This document shows, piece by piece, positions 21,743 through 32,601 of a DNA stretch of 52,814 bases. Numbering within the stretch: the first letter of the stretch is position 1; the number at the start of each line of letters is the position of its first letter. The translations under genes and the position numbers were made by a program. Source of the stretch: Jaapia argillacea MUCL 33604 (Eukaryota; Basidiomycota; Agaricomycetes; Jaapiales; Jaapiaceae); contig KL197770.1 of the NCBI GenBank assembly GCA_000697665.1, positions 84,459 through 137,272 of the forward strand, read 5' to 3'. Under the pieces are notes generated by a model. It did no database searches and was not told the origin of the DNA. It saw only the letters and a program-made list of their open reading frames with translations.

Positions 21743-24256
21743 TCTAACGAGATTGAAGACCACTGGCAGTGTATCACACAATCGCATTCAACATCGTCGC
21801 AGTTTCTTTTTTTCTTCACTTTTCCCTCACTTGCACAAGATTCACGTCCATTTCCCTCATCGTATCACACTGGGGCTACTTGGTATCATCATAGCATCGT
21901 GTTGAGTTTTCCTTCACACTTTTTTCATACCTGCGATCCTTTGTCCTCGCACTTATATAGGCTGCGCCCGTACAGACTCCCAAATGATCACTGTAGTTTC
22001 CCCCTCGAAATCTCTGTGTGCCTCGACGCGGACTTCTCGTATCGCACTCGTCCGCTACTCGCCTTCGACTATTGACTGCTTCGAATCACCGCCCATCATC
22101 GCTCGTCTTTCATCCCCCTCCAACTATCTTGACTTCTGTCCCCGACTCCCACGAAGTTGGGAGGAGGGTTCTCTCACGTTTATGTAAACGACATGACCAC
22201 CGCGAAACCGTTTACCCGTGAGAATTGGAACTGTACAGTTCTTTCCCATATTTGTTCATAGATGGCTGCCGTTGTGTTGAATTTCGTCGACCTACACTAC
22301 TTCTATCCCTCGCTTTCAAGCCTGCGAGCTAACGCTTCTCTCTCCGTAGCCAATTTGTAGCTAGTATCACTGTATACATCAATACTTATGTTGCATGCGT
22401 ATCTCGAGACTCAACGTGGCCACTGTGTTGCTGACCAGAATAAAGACGGTTCCATGAACGTGTGTCGGTACTCGTAGTACCAGTTAGTGTTCTGGAACTG
22501 TGCTTAGTTCCACAACAATCCATCACGGAGTCAGGGACTGGCGCTTGCCGCCGCTACGATCCTCTATCTGAACCCTCGTCCCTATCAGCATCACGCAGGC
22601 ACTTTCCCTACAATTGAAAACGCCAGCCAGCAAGGTCAGCTTCAAGAAGCAGAGCCCCCTTGCGACCAGGCCCAGAGAATCGGTGACAGCAATGACTCGG
22701 AGTTCGCGAATCAGACAGAGACTCCCCCCGAATATATCTGCCTGAAAGTAGAAGGTCTTTTTGCACCTCCAAGTATATATCGAAGTAGGTTGCCGGCCGT
22801 CCTCTGTGTTAACGCTGAAAGGTGAACGGTGTCTCGTGGTTGATGGACTAGGCGTCAGTCTACCTTTGGGGGACGTCTGGATAGTCCGCGTAAGTATGTC
22901 TCATCGTAGTAAAAGTAAGGCAAGCATGCGTAACGTAACATATATCATCTGACACCTTGTCCGCGTCGCCCGTGCTCTTCAAGTGCAGTGACCTCCCCAT
23001 TAATGGCCATCGGCCAACTTTTCGGTGTACCCATCCCGTGGAATATTCTGTCTGACAGAAAAGCTCTACTTACAGCTCCTCTCTAGGCTGCTGTTGAGAC
23101 CACGTTTAGGCGACTCCATTGGGGATTGAAGATGCTTTCGCCAAATTTGTTTCCATAGAGAAAGTTGGATGAGTTAGAGTGGTAGACGGTGCAGGATACT
23201 CTACCACCACATATGAGCTGCATATGGTGTGTCGTGAAAAATTCCCTCTCCTCGAGGCTAACTCGCCCTTAACAGTACCACAATGGTCGTGATCACACAG
23301 CACACTGCTACTTTAAAATTTAACCCGTTGCACGAGGCGTCCTACACCTTTCTCGACTGTCAGAACGATTGCATTGAATGTTTACCCTGAATGCTAGGCT
23401 AAGAAAGACGACCAGTGCCTACCATGATCAGCCTTGTGACCAACTTGAACCGAGCATTACGCCACCCGCCTACTTACTCGGCAGCACAAGTTGCCTGCGA
23501 TAAGATTTGGATTGGCGCCCCGAGTGCGGGAACTTACTGCCAGCGCTTTCTGGTGTCAGCGCTGTGGGGAATTGCAATTTTACCATTGCGGTTTGATTCA
23601 TGTATTGGGCATGTTTCGGCGGCCGTACGACATCACCTTTTCTACGGTAGCTTTCATTGTCAGTCACCTTGCGCGCTGATTCATCCAGGCTCCTAGCTGC
23701 ACTGTCCCGAATCGTGGGGGCTCTTTCAAGGAAGACAACCTTATTTCACTCTGCGAAGTATCTCCGTCGTACATGTGCATCAGATATTGCTTTCGGCCTC
23801 AAGAATCCTAATCCCTGGAAATGGAAATGGAAGTAGAAGCGGCCTTCGATCTTGATCTCCATCATTGTCGCCGGTTATGTGTCTGTTCCTTGAATGTCGA
23901 TTCTACTTAGGCCCCATCTGGCACTTTGACGCTCATACTCTGCTTCTTCCAAACGCCTTCATTGTACGTCTCCCGCGTTTGATCTACATCCGCTTATTGT
24001 GCACTGCAGTTAGTCTATAAACCCTGAAAAAGCGGCTTACGATCGGGACATGTTCTGTCAGATGAACGAACGCCTGGGGAAAGGTCCGCACAATCAGCTT
24101 ATCGATCTGTATTGCTTATCACAGCCTTCTTAGTTCGTGGCGGTACTCGGCGCTCAAGGAATCGCCTCCCTTTCGCGACATGAATTTCTTTGGTGTAATT
24201 TTTCCCGAAGCCCACACATCCTACTACTAAGCCACACTCGCACCCAAGCGTCGAAC
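21743..24256. other. 2.5 kb spacer between the LtrA twins, no gene recognised
   Basis: Open frames are short (100 codons or fewer) on both strands and carry no recognisable motif. No terminal repeats seen. The spacer is large for this gene-dense window. Confidence 0.4.
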
Positions 24257-27174
24257 ATGTCTAAACTGTTTTCCTTCTGGAAACCTCTCGACCCTCAGAA
24301 CGACAGGTGGGTATGCAGCACATACGATGCTCAACTCGTCAGTCAATTCGAGGGCATGTTGCTTGGCTAGGGACGTTTTGGAGGTCATAAAAAGCCAGCG
24401 AAAAGATAATTCACTTGAAGCCTCCCAGTCGCCATGGTTCAAGGCCCCAGATGCATCAGGATCACATATCGGAGAACCGGTTGAAGATGAATGGTCAGAC
24501 CTCGTAAGCGCTTTACTGCCTCGTCGTCACGTCCATTCTCAGATATGTACAGCTACTCGAACTCACTTTGGCGACGGCATACTCAAATCTTATGTGAATA
24601 AATCATCCACCACCTTCTGTCGACACTAATACCGCTCAAACAGGGCAAATTCTCCACCCTTGGACCTGCCCGTGCGTACTCGGCCAAGTTCGCTGGGTCT
24701 GCACTCACTAACTCCAAATATAGACCATTTTTTCTTTTTTGGCCTTTTTTGCACTTCTTTGGTGGGTGTGGGCAAGTCAGGTCGCCTACAATGTTCGATT
24801 CCGCACCCGGGACTTGATTCACCGCATGTTCGCGATATGCCAAATTGTTGTGTTCGGTACAATGGCGGCTTACACCAGCAACTTTCGTATTTTGCCTGGT
24901 CCATCTTCAGACACTACGCAGTCCCTCCCCTCGGAATTTCGTCTCAATACCACGAACATTGACAGTGTTTTTGCTGCGAATCAAAGAGGACAGATGTTGC
25001 CTGTGATCAACGCTCGAGGGATTTCCGTGACTATGGGCGTTAGTCGGTTGTTGCTCTTAATTCAGTATGGCTTTGGTTAGTTCGTCTATATGTATTATCA
25101 TTGTGGGGCACCTGATTTATTGTGATGACGTTCAATAGTTGCCCACTCCGCACCACGGACACCCGACTTCATGACACCCATATTGTGGCACACATGCACC
25201 CTCCTATTCTCGGGCTTGACTTATTTCATCACTACGGGGATCATCAGCGACCCGCCCACGACCCACAACAGTATCGTCAAGATTGTCCTCTGGTTTATTC
25301 CCTTAGCAGTCGAGATTGCCTGCCATTTTTATCTGAATGGTAGGGTGCCGGTTGTCGCTGGAGTGAACGATAGTCGGGGGGAACCCGACCAGAAGACTGT
25401 ATGCGTTAGGTATAAGCCAGAAGTCATATGCAAGCGCAGCGCCTCTCTATTCATCGTCATTCTCGGCACAGGTATGCCCCGCTTACGTTCAACTATATCC
25501 CAGCGAAACAGGTACTGAAATTCCGCCAGGATTGACTCAAATTACGGGGAGCTTTAAATATGTCGTCGGAGCTGTAGGTTTCTCCATCCGAGAAATCGCA
25601 GTAATAGTGTCCGCCGCTATCATCATCATTGGAGAGTTTTCTCTCTATTTCAGGAACAACTGGAAAAATTGGTCTGAAAAGTCGGACACTCGCACTTTGC
25701 TTTGGTTCTTCTGGCATTATTTCTACCTCGCAACCCTGATCCTGACGCTGCAAGGTGATATTACGTTCCGATGTCGTCCAACCTTCGTGATTAACCATTC
25801 AGCATCCAGCTGCCCGTTCATTGCTATCTTTTGCCGTGCGTTCCATCTAGAGTGGGCTCACTTCTATCACTTGTTGACCTATACGGGGTTGCAGAATCTC
25901 GACTCCGCGATCAACACTTTAATATCAACAGGTTTCGCCATGGAGAAACAGATAGTATCTATGGACATAAATGGGCTTCAAGTGACGGAGGATATGTTCC
26001 CCCAAGCTGAGAAGGCATTCTTGGAGCTCGGATTTCCGTTCGGCGTAGTGGTCGATGCCATCAACCAGGGTCTTCACAATCCTACGAACACCAGTGGTTG
26101 GGTGCCGCTTAACAAGATTTACATATACATCGCGAGTGTGGCGTTCAACGTGAGTTCTGACTTGATCCAGACGTACGAAACCGATTGAACTAACGCGCCT
26201 TTGAAGGAATTCGACGCATTCCCACAACAGGGGACACCTTTATATAACCAGATCAGGGACTTTTTGGAGAATCCCCGCTTGGATACTGACGAAGACTTCA
26301 TTCTACTCGGAGAACTTTTCTCATCCCGTCTACATCCAGCTTTTTGGTTTTGGGGCGTTTCCGTGAGTAAATACAGCTTCTTCCGGTGGTAATCTGACTT
26401 CTTTGCGCTTTCGGATGGGGGAAATTAGGGCGGCACTTTGATCATGATCGCAGTTATGAGTTTGCTGAAGCAAAGACCAGCAGGTGAACAATCTCCCACA
26501 CCGTCATTCATAACCATGCTCAAATATCCTAATCATAGATCATTTTGAGCAAGCGAGCATAGCAGTGAGATTCATAGCTGGCATGACTTTCGTCTTCCTC
26601 TCCCTCCTGGCGATTGGGGACAATAAGCCATATTTCACCGACGCCAAGGGTGCTTTGATGCACTTTGGTGTTCAGTCATCCAATGCTTGGAAGGTGGCAT
26701 CAAGCCCATGGATGTGAGTACTCTTTCGCTCTCCATCACTCCACACCAGTTGAATATTTTCTAGTATACCGATCTTCGGAGGCGTCATCTTGCTCGTAAA
26801 CATTATTGACATTGTGTGTATATCCCTTGCGTTTCGTCTTCAACCTTCCTAGCACTGACGGTTCTGAACAGGGACTAGAGCGGTGGGCAACTAGTCGATA
26901 TCCGACCTCGGATACTGAGGAACAAGCTTCATCGACACCGGAGCCATCTAGCCAACAACCTCACCAGGATAACGAAGGAGACGTTCAATCTGAAGCGGGA
27001 ATCAGCGTAAATTACGGGTTGCCAGCCGAGTCGGGATATCAGCCGCTTTTGCAACGTGAGCCGGACGTGGAACGAGAGTCGCAAACCGGTGGAAGAAGCG
27101 ACGATACCAACCACATGGAAATGGTTGAAATAGTTCAGCCAAGAGGCCCAAGACCAACTGTCGCAGGAGAATGA
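24257..27174 (+). CDS. LtrA-family membrane protein, copy 2, 732 aa
   Basis: Exons 24257-24306, 24371-24503, 24553-24593, 24644-24671, 24724-25075, 25139-25471, 25530-25754, 25851-26149, 26207-26362, 26429-26483, 26539-26713, 26765-26813, 26872-27174. Six exons have exactly the length of their copy-1 counterparts from exon 3 to exon 7 and beyond (41, 28, 352, 225, 156, 55, 175 and 49 nt recur). The core matches copy 1 (LLWWVWASQVAYNVRF, RDLIHRMF, WFFWHYFYLATLILTL). Two differences stand out: an insert of about 17 residues in the loop after CHFYLN (VPVVAGVNDSRGEPDQ) and a C-terminal tail of about 100 residues rich in E, Q, S and P (TEEQASSTPEPSSQQ) where copy 1 has about 20. The acceptor of the eighth exon (25850) is the least certain border. 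Tandem duplicate; same strand. Confidence 0.82.
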
Positions 27175-27523
27175 TTGGCGCATAGTGGCGTTGCATCGTT
27201 GCATTGTATCCATATTTCTTGCTCTTGTTTCCTTGTCGTCACCCTAAGGTTAGGATAGGACGGACCTCTAGCTAGTACTGTAACAGATAGTATCGTTTCC
27301 GAAGACCTGTACTTCTTGGATGTATGATGTACGAACATTCCAGATGGAGAATCTACGTTAGATTTCACCTCACCTCATCCTCCCGTCATCCCATACAAAT
27401 ACAAAATTCAAAGACACTCGTACAATTTCTTTCAACGTTTCGAACCAACCTCCCACAACAAACCCAATCTCCACCCAACCTTCAACAACCCCCGACAACA
27501 CTTCCAAACACTCTCAATTCCTC
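27175..27523. other. Convergent 3' flanks of LtrA2 and the ThDP enzyme
   Basis: No gene. Plus strand from about 27370 is A/C-rich, continuing the composition of the ThDP gene. Confidence 0.5.
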
Positions 27524-30500
27524 TCAAATACTCTCCAAAACAACATCAACAACAGCACACCTCTTCTCCTCCCTAACAACCCTAACAGCCTCCCTCAACA
27601 CCTCCGCAACCTCCTCCTTACTCCCTCCATCAACTTTCCTCCCCCAAGCCCATCCACCACTAGCAGCCACAGCGATCCCGCTATAATCAGGAACGTCAGG
27701 TCCGAAACCGACTGTTAGTGTGGAGCCGGGGGTGGTGGAGCCTAGACCGGTTGGGTAGACGCCTAGCATTGAGGATTTTGGGGACTAAGTGGGGGTTTAG
27801 TGTTTGGGATGAGGGAGAGATGAAAGTGGGTGGGGACCGGGGGGTGAAGGGGAACGAGAGAGACGACGGACCTTCCATCCACCATTATTCAGCACGATGG
27901 TCAAGAACGGCTATATCAGAAGGAGGTATTAGTGTCGGCATATATCGCACGGGGGTGAAGAAAAAAACATAGAAAACCGAGAAATGAACGAAAAGCTGAG
28001 GAACCCAGCAAGAAGGCGAGGGGAAGGGGTGAAACGAGGACAAGTACCCCTCCCTCCCTCCTCAACCCATCTTCCACCTCGACGAACGAAAAGGACCAGG
28101 CCACCGAACCCTCACCCTCTCAACAATCCCTTGCCAATCTCACAAAGGAGAGAAAAAACCAGAGAGCGAAGAAACGAAAGAAGACCCTCAGCCGATAAAC
28201 GGAGAAACGACGAAAACGATCCAACAAAAAAAAAATCAAAGCAGTTGGAGAGAGGACGAAAGGAAGTAGAAGGTCTCAACAGGGAAGAGGTGGTGAGCGT
28301 CCAAGTCTCTCCCTCCCTCTATCTCCAATCTCCATCTTCAAATCGTAACCTATCAAACAGCTATTTGTCCAAAGCAAAGACCCTCAACGAAACTGAAATC
28401 GAAAACGCCCACAAAGACTTGGGAACGAGGTATGCATGTGAAGAACGAAAGAAAGAAAGACCCCTCAAGGAGAGAACCGACAAAACCATACCAATCGAAG
28501 AATAACGATCAACCAAACCATCCCCAACAAGCACCCAACCAAACTTCTCCTCGATGAAACCCCAACCCCACCCGCCCCAAAAAAAAAAGGTACTCACAGT
28601 CTGATACCTCCTAGCCATCCAAAACGCACTAGCAGGAACCCCAAACAAATAACTTCCATCTCCCACCACAAGCGCCACAAGCTCATACTCCTGTCCCTGT
28701 CCCTGCCCTCCCCTCGCCCCCTCTCTATTCCCCAAACAAACACCAACAGCAGCACCCAACCCCCACCCCAAACTACTCGCCCCACTCGTAATCATCCCCA
28801 ACCCTCTTGTGTTGGATGGTCCACGGATGGGAGCTTCGGGTTGGAGATGAGACCATACTTGTACGTAGTTTGATATCCCTTCGTTTAGGATTAGCGTCTT
28901 CTCCAGGAGTTTGGTTGAGGAGAGCATGGCGCGGAAGGTTGCTAGAAGTTGAGGGACTGTTATTTTTTGGGAGGGGGAGAGTGAGGGTGCTTCTTCGGCT
29001 TGGCGAAGTGTGTCCAACCACGATTGCCTATACTCCCCAATCTTCTTCCCTCTTTCATAGATTTTCGAGGTCCCGAGGACTTTCTCCTCAGAATCCCTAT
29101 CCAACACCCTCACTTGTTCCAATATAGCTCCCAAAGCCAACTCCGCATCAGCCCTAGCCACAATCTCAGCGTCCAAATGCCAATACCCCACCCCATCCCT
29201 CAACGGGTCACCCGAATCGATCACAAACACCTGCTTCCCTCCCATCCCGCCCTTGCCCAAGACACCTAAATTATGTTCGATCCAAGGGACTTCACTCTCT
29301 ATCACGAGTATGACATCCGCTTCTAGGATCAAAGGGTTCTTGTCGAACGCGTATGAGATACCGGTTAGGAGGGGATGGGAGAAGGGGACGCAGGTTACTG
29401 ATGGGCATGAGATGTGGATTGGGATGGAGAGGAGGATGGAGAGGTGCGTGAGTGGTGTTAGGGCGGTGGGGGAGGAACGGGTTAGGTGGGAGGTTATTAG
29501 GAGGGGGCTTTGGGCGGTTAGGAGGGCTTGGGCGATTTGGGTTGCGGCTGTTGGGCAGGTGAGTTACGTTTGTGGAAGAGAAGGAAGGGGGGGACGGACC
29601 GTCAGGAGGTAAGGCACACTTGGAGACTGCGGGCCATTTTCCGAGATTGGTGGTGTCGAGTGAGGGGTCTAGTTCTTCTTCCATCACTTCGCGACGAGCC
29701 CATAGGTAAGCTGGACCTTGGGGTTCGGAGGTTGCTCTGTGGAGTTAGGTTGAACGTTAGCTACGAAGAGAGGGGAACAAGCGCATCGAGGGCGGGAAAG
29801 AGAAGCGCATATATCGACTTCCTCGGCCCCCGATCGAAGAACAAGGAAAAGAAAGAGAGGACGCACAACTGCAAAGCCCTCATGAGCATCTTCGGTGCCG
29901 TAACCCCACTCTGAATCTGACCCGTATACCGCATATACTGTCTAACGATCGCAGCTTGGTCCGGTATATCTACGTCTCCCATTAGCTACTTCATCCCATC
30001 ACATCACATAATTAAACTAGTGTAACACGAACCCTGATACCACATGATAAACTCATTCCTCCCCCCTTTATGTTCTCCATTTTGGGAAAAGGGTGATGCA
30101 CCGGCAAAGATGAGCACTGGCGTACGTGATCGGTCGACGTTGTGGACTGCTCCTGCTAACGCCTGGGGGGTTGGGGTTAAGGTGATCGGTTGGGGTGATC
30201 GAGTGATCGAGTGCAAAGGGTGGAGAGTGCAAAGGTGGAGGGGTTAGGGTACACTTTACCCACCAACCGAGGACGAGAACGAACATACCTGAGTACCAAC
30301 ATCAACATGAACGATAACAGCCGCCGGCTTCCCCACCATCTGCGCATACCCCTGCGCAGCACTCAAAGCTACCATCTCATTAGGACACGTCACTATCTTC
30401 AACTCCCCATCTCCCCCATTTCGCCTCCGAGAGAGATCTTCGAGGAAAGCGGGATGGTCGGATCCCCAGTTCACGAATGCGTGGGTTATGCCTGCGCGGG

Positions 30501-30540
30501 AGAGGGAGGTCAGGAAGAGGGAGGCTGTTGTGTATGTCAT
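27524..30540 (-). CDS. Thiamine-diphosphate-dependent enzyme, acetolactate-synthase-like, 623 aa
   Basis: Exons 30289-30540, 30033-30162, 29867-29969, 29600-29736, 28598-29547, 27872-27910, 27524-27784; the phases close. The N-terminal pyrimidine-binding domain carries the cofactor-activating Glu in CPNEMVALSAAQGYAQ (about residue 55). The central domain includes QGPAYLWARREV. The C-terminal pyrophosphate domain has the ThDP motif GDGSYLFGVP, then 26 residues after GDG, then the NN of LTIVLNNGGW, split by two introns. It is the right length for the acetolactate synthase / benzoylformate decarboxylase superfamily. Fungal relatives of this type are usually annotated only as ThDP-requiring enzymes, so the substrate (probably a 2-keto acid) is open. 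A transit peptide is not obvious, so a cytosolic location is likely. The 39-nt exon and the 687-nt intron before it are unusual here. Codon use is strongly C-ending on the sense strand. Confidence 0.85.
27911..28597 (-). other. Unusually long (687 nt) pyrimidine-rich intron of the ThDP gene
   Basis: It runs from GTGAGT at 28597 to ATAG at 27911 and separates the GDG half from the NN half of the cofactor motif. Plus strand is heavily A/G-rich at 28140-28300, so the transcript strand is a long C/T tract. Other introns in the window are mostly 50-130 nt. The 173-codon plus frame inside it is low complexity. Confidence 0.7.
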
Positions 30541-31830
30541 CGTTCGTCGGGGTACTCGTCGAGATCTTGCGATTGGGAGGAGAGGGAGAGAGGGAAGGGG
30601 AGAGGGGAGATGGGATGGATGATATGATACGAATAAACATATCAGCCTATATCACCCACCCACCCGTAGACGCATCCTACCCCGCAAGCTTCGAATTCTC
30701 TCATGCGTTGACTGTAGTCTCTGGGGAAGGTAGATCACAAGGTCTATCGCCTGTGCGGGCGTTCGGAGTAGGTGAGTGGTGAGATGACGAGATGAAGGGA
30801 TCCTACATCATTACAACGAGACATTGTTTTCTGCATCGACAGTCAAACCGATACCACCAAAACACCATTGTCCAAGAAGTTCCTCTCGAAGATGGCTCCA
30901 TTCCTGGAGGAATTATCTGGGTTCGACGTGCCCTGCGCACCCGCCTGTCGTTTTGAGGGGCGTTCTCCGTTGTATTTGGTCTTTCCACATAATGGACATC
31001 ACCAAACTTCGAGCTCGAGGACGTCCGCATCCTCTAAAGTAACAATACCACGTACACTCACACTCATCTCGCTCCTTATCCTCGCTTCACCAAACTTAAT
31101 TTAATCCCCAAATCCTATTCAGCCCTATCCTCGCCACCTCCCAACGTTCAAACCCACCTCTAAATCACACCCCGCCACAAAGCGAAGTTTCTCCTATTCA
31201 AATCTACCAAGCTGCATCTCAGCAGGTTCGTCTCTTCCAAGCCCATACCAATCTTTCGCCCAAAAACCCACAAGTAAGTGACCCAAGTATCCTCCCGAGT
31301 GAAATCACTCATCCTCAGTCTCACCCCCACCAACTCACCACAATCTTCGCTCACGAAAAACCACTCTTATCAACTCTCCCTCCAATTCCTTCCACTCTCC
31401 GATCCTCGCATCTCATTCCCTTCCACCAACCCACTCCTTCCCCCGGCCCCGAAACACGCCACCCCAGACTTAAAAAGTGTACCTCAAAACGAAACTCGAT
31501 ATATTCCTCTCTATCGTCGCCTCATCTCTGGGTTATTTCAAGCAACGGCGAGGGCGTTACAAACCCTGATATGTTACGGCGAGACGCTGCTATGTCCTCC
31601 TGGTCACCACTGCTCCTTCATCGCCTATGAGATACATCAGTAGCACTCTTCTCTACGAGCGGAGATCTCGCTCGAGGTAATGAGCAGCACCACTAACGAG
31701 TCCTCCCAGATCCCATTCGGATCCATATAAACAAAATTACATCCATCCTCACGCTCAGCAAGCACACCCACATCCAAAAGTGGGAGGTTCCTTCCCGGCC
31801 GAGGCGCTCAATCGAGACTAAAGGGGCCCT
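30541..31830. other. Upstream of the ThDP gene, no confident gene
   Basis: On minus, 31160-31354 reads as possible protein (TWVTYLWVFGRKIGMGL, stop 31160), but frames upstream are broken by stops. 30803-31030 is open on minus, without a recognisable motif. A plus frame at 31278-31643 is low complexity. Confidence 0.3.
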
Positions 31831-31864
31831 TCACCTCCTTCGCTTCGTTGCTCGCCTTACAGGT

Positions 31865-31985
31865 CTACTTACTAAGTCAGTAGGTCCTCGAATTCTTGCT
31901 CTTACCATTAACTGAAAGTTGTATTAGAAAATAATCATCTCGCCCACCCTCGAATTCCCCAATGCACTCGCGTACCGTCCGAAGA
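31865..31985. repeat. Kinase 3'-flank repeat, copy 1
   Basis: Related to 32150-32327 and 47280-47475: AGTAGGTCCTCGA, TTGCTCT, ATCTCGCCCACCC occur in the same order. It is the most diverged of the three. Confidence 0.6.
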
Positions 31986-32149
31986 GTGAGTTTTGGTGTC
32001 TATAAGCAGTTACCAAACAGGTCGTACCATTGAGCGCCCCGCGTGGAACCCGCCATCGGTGTTCCGTCTCGACTAAGGAGCTCAATAGAGATCAAAGACG
32101 ATACTTCACCTCTTTCTCTTCGCCTTCCACCTTCCCCGTCTACTCAATA

Positions 32150-32327
32150 GACCAGTAGGTCCTCGAGCCCTTGCTCTACAACATCAACTGATAGTTGTAA
32201 TAACAGTATCTCGCCCACCCGTCCTCTAATTTCCGCAATACGCTGAGCTGTACCCTCAGATCAACATTTCCGTCAGTTGCTTTTCATATACCATCACTGT
32301 ATCATCGTGTCCACCATGTAGGGTTCC
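32150..32327. repeat. Kinase 3'-flank repeat, copy 2
   Basis: Closest to 47280-47475. It shares GATCAACATTTC, GTCAGTTGCTTTTCATAT and CATCACTGTAT. It lies just 3' of K5, as copy 3 lies 3' of K6. Confidence 0.75.
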
Positions 32328-32601
32328 GCTACACGGGTATTGCTCTACAATGAACGACAGGGCCCCTTGGCCTACGTTATCACTTAGCTGCCTTGTGAGC
32401 CTTCTACCCCGTTCTCTCGATCACTATGATGTTCCGTTGGTACATTCATTATTTCGATCACTCAGTTTCCCGAGTTCACAACGGCGCACACCAACAGATC
32501 AGAAAACCTCGAGTACCAATCATCCATAAAAATACAAGCGCCTATACATTCCCATCCAGCCTCACGACTCACGATCCCATACCCCAACCACTCAACGACG
32601 C

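Noticed and set aside
27984-28505. 173-codon plus-strand frame rich in R, K, E and P
   Set aside because: It lies wholly inside the long ThDP intron, is low complexity, and exists only because the plus strand is purine-rich there.
30230-30255. Telomere-like GGGTTAGGGT
   Set aside because: One short occurrence within a G-rich tract; no array.
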